Shown here: positions 5,263-8,088 of the stretch, piece by piece
Layout of the letters: each line of letters opens with the position of its first letter
How positions within the stretch are numbered: the stretch's first letter is position 1
Assembly: GCA_013202725.1 (NCBI GenBank)
Contig: JABMRH010000115.1
Span: 1-8,088 of the forward strand
DNA from: Desulfobacteraceae bacterium
Lineage (GTDB): Bacteria; Desulfobacterota; Desulfobacteria; Desulfobacterales; ETH-SRB1
Direction of reading: 5' to 3'
Length of the DNA: 8,088 bases
Notes under the pieces: generated by a model
Database searches by the model: none
Told to the model about the DNA's origin: nothing
The model's input: only the letters and a program-made list of their open reading frames with translations
Translations under genes and position numbers: made by a program

Positions 5263-7023
5263 TTAATCATTGCCATTGCTGAACTGCATCTGATAGAGTT
5301 TGTAAAATTCTCCCCGGCGGGCGATCAGTTCTTCCTGTTCCCCTTCTTCCACAATCCTGCCGTCTACAATTACCACTATCCTGTGTGCATAATCGATGGT
5401 TGAAAGCCTGTGAGCAATTACAAAGGTAGTGCGACCCTTCATCAGATTTTCAAGGGCCTTCTGAACAAGCATTTCAGACTCTGTGTCCAGTGATGAGGTA
5501 GCCTCGTCGAGTATTAATATAGGAGCGTCCTTTAACAGCGCCCTGGCTATGCATATCCGCTGCTTTTCTCCGCCTGACAGGCGCGCGCCAAGCTCTCCGA
5601 TTATTGTGTCGTATTTATCAGGAAAACCCTGTATAAAATCATAGGCATAGGCGGCTTTTGCCGCATTTTCAATATCCTCTTGAGATGCGTTTTGCTTCCC
5701 GTAAGCAACATTGTTTCTCACGGTATCATTAAAAAGTATGGGTTCCTGCGTTACTATTGCTATCTGCTTGCGAAGCGACGATATTGATGCCTTTCGGATA
5801 TCGATCCCGTCAACAAGGATCGCCCCCTTAGTTACATCATAAAATCTTGGTATCAGATTAACGAGTGAGGTTTTCCCGCCCCCGCTCATTCCAACTAAAG
5901 CCAGTATTTCTCCGGCTTTAACATCAAGGTTGATGTTTTTTAATACCATTTCCTCATCATATTTAAAGAAAACATTATCAAACATTACACGGTGGGGCCT
6001 GGATTGGATTTCTACAGGGTTGTCATCCTCTGCGATCTCAGATTTTCTGTCTATTATGTCAAACACCCTGTCTGAAGCCGCAAGCCCCTGCTGAATCGCA
6101 TTGTTCAGGCCGCTTAGTTTTTTTACAGGGTCATACAGCATAAGGACTGCAGCCATAAAAGAAAAAAATGTTCCGGGTGTTGATGTGCCGGAAATCACTT
6201 TTGAACCGCCGTACCATATAATAAAGGCTATCCCTAATCCTCCAAGAAACTCCATAATAGGCGATGAAAGGGAGCTGGCTATAACCGCCTTCATCTCAAG
6301 TTTAAAAAGATGGAGCGCTTTTTCATGAAAACGTTTCTTTTCATACTGCTCCATTCCGAACGCCTTTACTATCTTGTTGCCCGCAAAGGTTTCATGCAGG
6401 AAAGAACTCAGATCCGCTATCGCCTCCTGGCAACCTGTGCTGATTTTGCGCACACGCCTTCCAAATTCCACAACAGGGATAAAGGCGATCGGCAAAACTA
6501 TAAATGCGAACAGAGCCATTTTCCAGTCCCGGTAAAATATAACCATTGTTAAGCCCACTATGGTAAACGCGTCTTTTAATGCTCCTGTTACAGCGGTAGA
6601 TACCATACTCTTGATAACACCTACATCATTTGTGACGCGAGACATCAGGACTCCGGTCTTTTCTTTATGAAAAAAGGAGATCGGAAGATCCTGAATATGG
6701 TCGTAAAGACTGTTTCTAAGCCTCCTTATGACGCTCTCTCCCACATAATTCATAAGGTAGGTCTGTCCATACATTCCAAGCCCCCGCAAAAGATATATAA
6801 TAATAACTACGATCGGAATCAGCTTTAACATCTTGATGTCTTTATTGAAAAATATATCATCAAGCGCGGGTTTTACTAAAAAAGCTGTAGCAGAGGTTGC
6901 AAGAGCTATAACCATCATACATGCCATTGCGAGAAACAGCCTGAACCAGTTGTCTTTTATAAGAGCAAGCAGCCGCCTGTGTTTGTCGTTTGTTATAAGC
7001 GATGATAAGGTTTTTTTTATCAT
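5263..7023 (-). CDS. msbA: Lipid A export ATP-binding/permease protein MsbA
   Basis: MsbA is a homodimeric half-transporter that flips core-lipid A from the inner to the outer leaflet of the inner membrane, using ATP. The 586-aa protein has the usual fusion order. The transmembrane domain holds six helices (about 27-51, 67-87, 144-164, 167-187, 252-278, 281-300). The nucleotide-binding domain has Walker A GMSGGGKT (378-385), Q-loop Gln426, signature LSGGE (482-486), Walker B ILILDE (502-507), D-loop SSLD and H-loop His538. All catalytic residues are present, and length matches the family (about 580). Neighbours from lipid A synthesis and Lpt export support MsbA over a general multidrug half-transporter of the same subfamily. 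ATG 7023 is preceded by a good Shine-Dalgarno (GAGG, 4-nt spacing), the clearest in the window. A palindromic element lies just upstream. Confidence 0.95.
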   Translation of the reverse strand: MIKKTLSSLITNDKHRRLLALIKDNWFRLFLAMACMMVIALATSATAFLVKPALDDIFFNKDIKMLKLIPIVVIIIYLLRGLGMYGQTYLMNYVGESVIRRLRNSLYDHIQDLPISFFHKEKTGVLMSRVTNDVGVIKSMVSTAVTGALKDAFTIVGLTMVIFYRDWKMALFAFIVLPIAFIPVVEFGRRVRKISTGCQEAIADLSSFLHETFAGNKIVKAFGMEQYEKKRFHEKALHLFKLEMKAVIASSLSSPIMEFLGGLGIAFIIWYGGSKVISGTSTPGTFFSFMAAVLMLYDPVKKLSGLNNAIQQGLAASDRVFDIIDRKSEIAEDDNPVEIQSRPHRVMFDNVFFKYDEEMVLKNINLDVKAGEILALVGMSGGGKTSLVNLIPRFYDVTKGAILVDGIDIRKASISSLRKQIAIVTQEPILFNDTVRNNVAYGKQNASQEDIENAAKAAYAYDFIQGFPDKYDTIIGELGARLSGGEKQRICIARALLKDAPILILDEATSSLDTESEMLVQKALENLMKGRTTFVIAHRLSTIDYAHRIVVIVDGRIVEEGEQEELIARRGEFYKLYQMQFSNGND

Positions 7024-7027
7024 ATAA

Positions 7028-7031
7028 CCTC
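7028..7031 (-). promoter_or_regulatory. Shine-Dalgarno site of msbA
   Basis: The coding strand reads GAGG, four bases before the msbA ATG (7023-7021). It is the only strong ribosome-binding site seen here; waaA, lptG, lptF and lpxK have weak or no such sequence. It lies just outside the palindromic element 7037-7120, so insertion of that element would not have removed it. Confidence 0.75.
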
Positions 7032-7036
7032 AAACC

Positions 7037-7120
7037 TGATAAACTCGTAAAAAGTCAAAAAACCACTCTTTATGAAACGTGTTAGGTGTTAGATGAATTC
7101 GGCTTTTTACGAGTTCATCA
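7037..7120. mobile_element. 84-bp MITE-like element with 20-bp terminal inverted repeats
   Basis: Left end 7037-7056 and right end 7101-7120 are reverse complements at 18 of 20 positions, including a perfect 13-bp core (7042-7054 with 7103-7115, aactcgtaaaaag). The 44-bp interior codes for nothing and contains a two-unit 7-bp repeat, gtgttag (7079-7092). The right end overlaps the last codons and stop of the acyltransferase gene. No clear target-site duplication flanks it. The end sequence (tgatgaactcgtaaaaag) is one I recall as a dispersed element in Desulfobacterota genomes, not verified here. It could also act as an RNA hairpin between the acyltransferase and msbA, but the long loop and absent U-tract argue against an intrinsic terminator. 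Confidence 0.7.
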
Positions 7121-7793
7121 AATTATGTCCATAATAGCGGTCAACGTCGGAGGTGATGCGATTTAGTTCATTTTCAAGCAGCATTAAGCGCTTTTTCCCT
7201 TCGTTTTTGTCGGTATCTTGCGGGACATAAATGGGAGCGCCATATACAGCCCTGCATTTTGTGAAAGGAAGGGGGAGAATAAAACGGTCCCAACTTGCAA
7301 AGATCTTTATTTTCCTGGCGCTGTAGCTGATCGGCACTATCGGGTATCCTGTTTTTTTTGCCAGAATAATTATTCCAGGCTGGACCTTGTATCTTGGACC
7401 TTGCGGGCCGTCAGGCACAATTAAACATACTTTGTTTTTTCCTTTAACCTTTCTTATAAGCCTTGATAGAGCCTGAAGCCCGCCTTTTTTTGTTGAACCA
7501 CGAATAGCTTCATGTCCCTGTCTTTGAATTATCCTTGCAGCAATTTCACCGTCTTTTGATTTGCTGACTATTGCTGTTCCGTTAAGCCCTTTGCAAAGAT
7601 ACGCAAAAAGAAGCATCCTTGAATGCCATACTGCAAATATAACCTTTTTTGATGAAATAATCGGTTTTACTTTTTCAAATCCTTCCCGCTCAATCTTCAT
7701 TGTACTAAAAAGAAGATCAATTAAAAGCTTGCCGAAAATACCGACAAGATTCCACTTGATGTCGGAAATTCTGTTTTTTTGCTTCACGCGCAT
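7107..7793 (-). CDS. DUF374 acyltransferase, probable LpxJ-type lipid A secondary acyltransferase
   Basis: Members of the DUF374 (lysophospholipid acyltransferase-like) family include LpxJ, the non-canonical lipid A late acyltransferase known from epsilonproteobacteria, which replaces LpxL/LpxM-type enzymes. The 228-aa protein has a hydrophobic N-terminal stretch (about 14-30). Family blocks follow in order: WHSR (56-59), SKSKDGE (77-83), RGSTKKGG (98-105), PDGPQGPR (127-134), PGIIILAKKTGYPIVPIS (139-156) and SWDRFILPLPF (167-177). The classical HX4D motif of PlsC enzymes is absent, as expected for DUF374. Its place between lpxB and msbA supports acylation of a lipid A precursor before flipping. 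The family is certain; substrate and acylated position are inferred. It starts 10 nt after the lpxB stop, without a Shine-Dalgarno, so it is probably translated by coupling. Its last codons (L-M-N-S-stop) lie in the right end of the palindromic element 7037-7120. Confidence 0.9.
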   Translation of the reverse strand: MRVKQKNRISDIKWNLVGIFGKLLIDLLFSTMKIEREGFEKVKPIISSKKVIFAVWHSRMLLFAYLCKGLNGTAIVSKSKDGEIAARIIQRQGHEAIRGSTKKGGLQALSRLIRKVKGKNKVCLIVPDGPQGPRYKVQPGIIILAKKTGYPIVPISYSARKIKIFASWDRFILPLPFTKCRAVYGAPIYVPQDTDKNEGKKRLMLLENELNRITSDVDRYYGHNLMNS

Positions 7794-7803
7794 AATAAAA
7801 AAT

Positions 7804-8088
7804 TTACAACATGCTTAAAGCTATTTCAGCGACCCGTTCTGAAGCGCCCGGTCCTCCCAGAGACTCTCTTACGCCTAAGAGTTCGTTTCTCAACATTTCA
7901 AGGCCGGAAGCATCATTTAACATATTAAGCGCCGTATCTGCTATATTTTCAGGAGATGCCTTGCTCTGCACCAGTTCAGGCACAATTTCCCTGCCTGCAA
8001 TAAGATTAACAAGGCCGATATTGTTAACCTTGATCATGATTTTGCCAAGCCAGTAAGTTATTGGGGACACCTTGTAAATAATTAACAT
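7804..8088 (-). CDS. lpxB: Lipid-A-disaccharide synthase, C-terminal part (cut by window edge)
   Basis: LpxB joins UDP-2,3-diacylglucosamine and lipid X to form the beta-1,6-linked tetraacyl disaccharide that LpxK then phosphorylates. Only the last 94 residues are present. They carry the C-terminal block YKVSPITYWLGK followed by GLVNLIAGREIVPELVQ, which aligns with the highly conserved YRxxPxTFWLAK...LPNLLAGRELVxELLQ region of LpxB. The NLIAGRE segment belongs to the UDP-sugar-binding GT-B C-terminal domain. The usual Pro before Asn is Val here (GLVNL versus SLPNL). The rest of the gene lies beyond position 8088, and the first Met seen is internal. The TAA stop at 7806-7804 is 10 nt before the next gene. 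Confidence 0.95.
   Translation of the reverse strand: MLIIYKVSPITYWLGKIMIKVNNIGLVNLIAGREIVPELVQSKASPENIADTALNMLNDASGLEMLRNELLGVRESLGGPGASERVAEIALSML

Overview
The window is a lipopolysaccharide (lipid A-Kdo) assembly and export gene cluster from a Gram-negative bacterium. All seven recognisable genes lie on the minus strand, so transcription runs from the right edge to the left. Moderate-to-low G+C, the style of the LpxK, WaaA and DUF374 proteins, and an LpxJ-type acyltransferase next to lpxB suggest Desulfobacterota (former Deltaproteobacteria, perhaps Desulfobacterales). That placement rests on recognition, not on a search.

Layout in transcription order: the 3' end of lpxB (lipid A disaccharide synthase, cut by the window edge); a DUF374/LpxJ-type acyltransferase; msbA (lipid A flippase); lptF and lptG (the two permeases of the Lpt export ATPase); waaA/kdtA (Kdo transferase); lpxK (lipid A 4'-kinase). 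Together they take lipid A from disaccharide formation (LpxB) through 4'-phosphorylation (LpxK), Kdo addition (WaaA) and secondary acylation (the DUF374 protein). They then flip it across the inner membrane (MsbA) and extract it towards the outer membrane (LptFG). LptB, LptC, LptA and LptD are not in the window. The shared strand and short gaps (10, 83, 26, 102, 117 and 217 nt) suggest one operon or a few overlapping transcripts. No convincing promoter or intrinsic terminator is visible.

The genes are ordinary; the unusual part is what lies between them. Every gap longer than about 80 nt, and the region after lpxK, holds a different short repeat with a 7-10 bp period, a palindromic element, or both. 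The region after lpxK has seven 8-bp units starting at the stop codon. The waaA-lpxK gap has a 28-bp-arm palindrome nested inside inverted 7-bp tandem repeats. The lptG-waaA gap has two different repeat tracts. The lptF-lptG gap has a 9-10 bp array running into the lptG start codon. The acyltransferase-msbA gap is filled by an 84-bp element with 20-bp terminal inverted repeats, one end of which encodes the last codons and stop of the acyltransferase. No gap exceeds 300 bases. The unexplained remainders (1-41, 1294-1334, 1416-1443, 2801-2842, 4016-4066) show nothing I can name.
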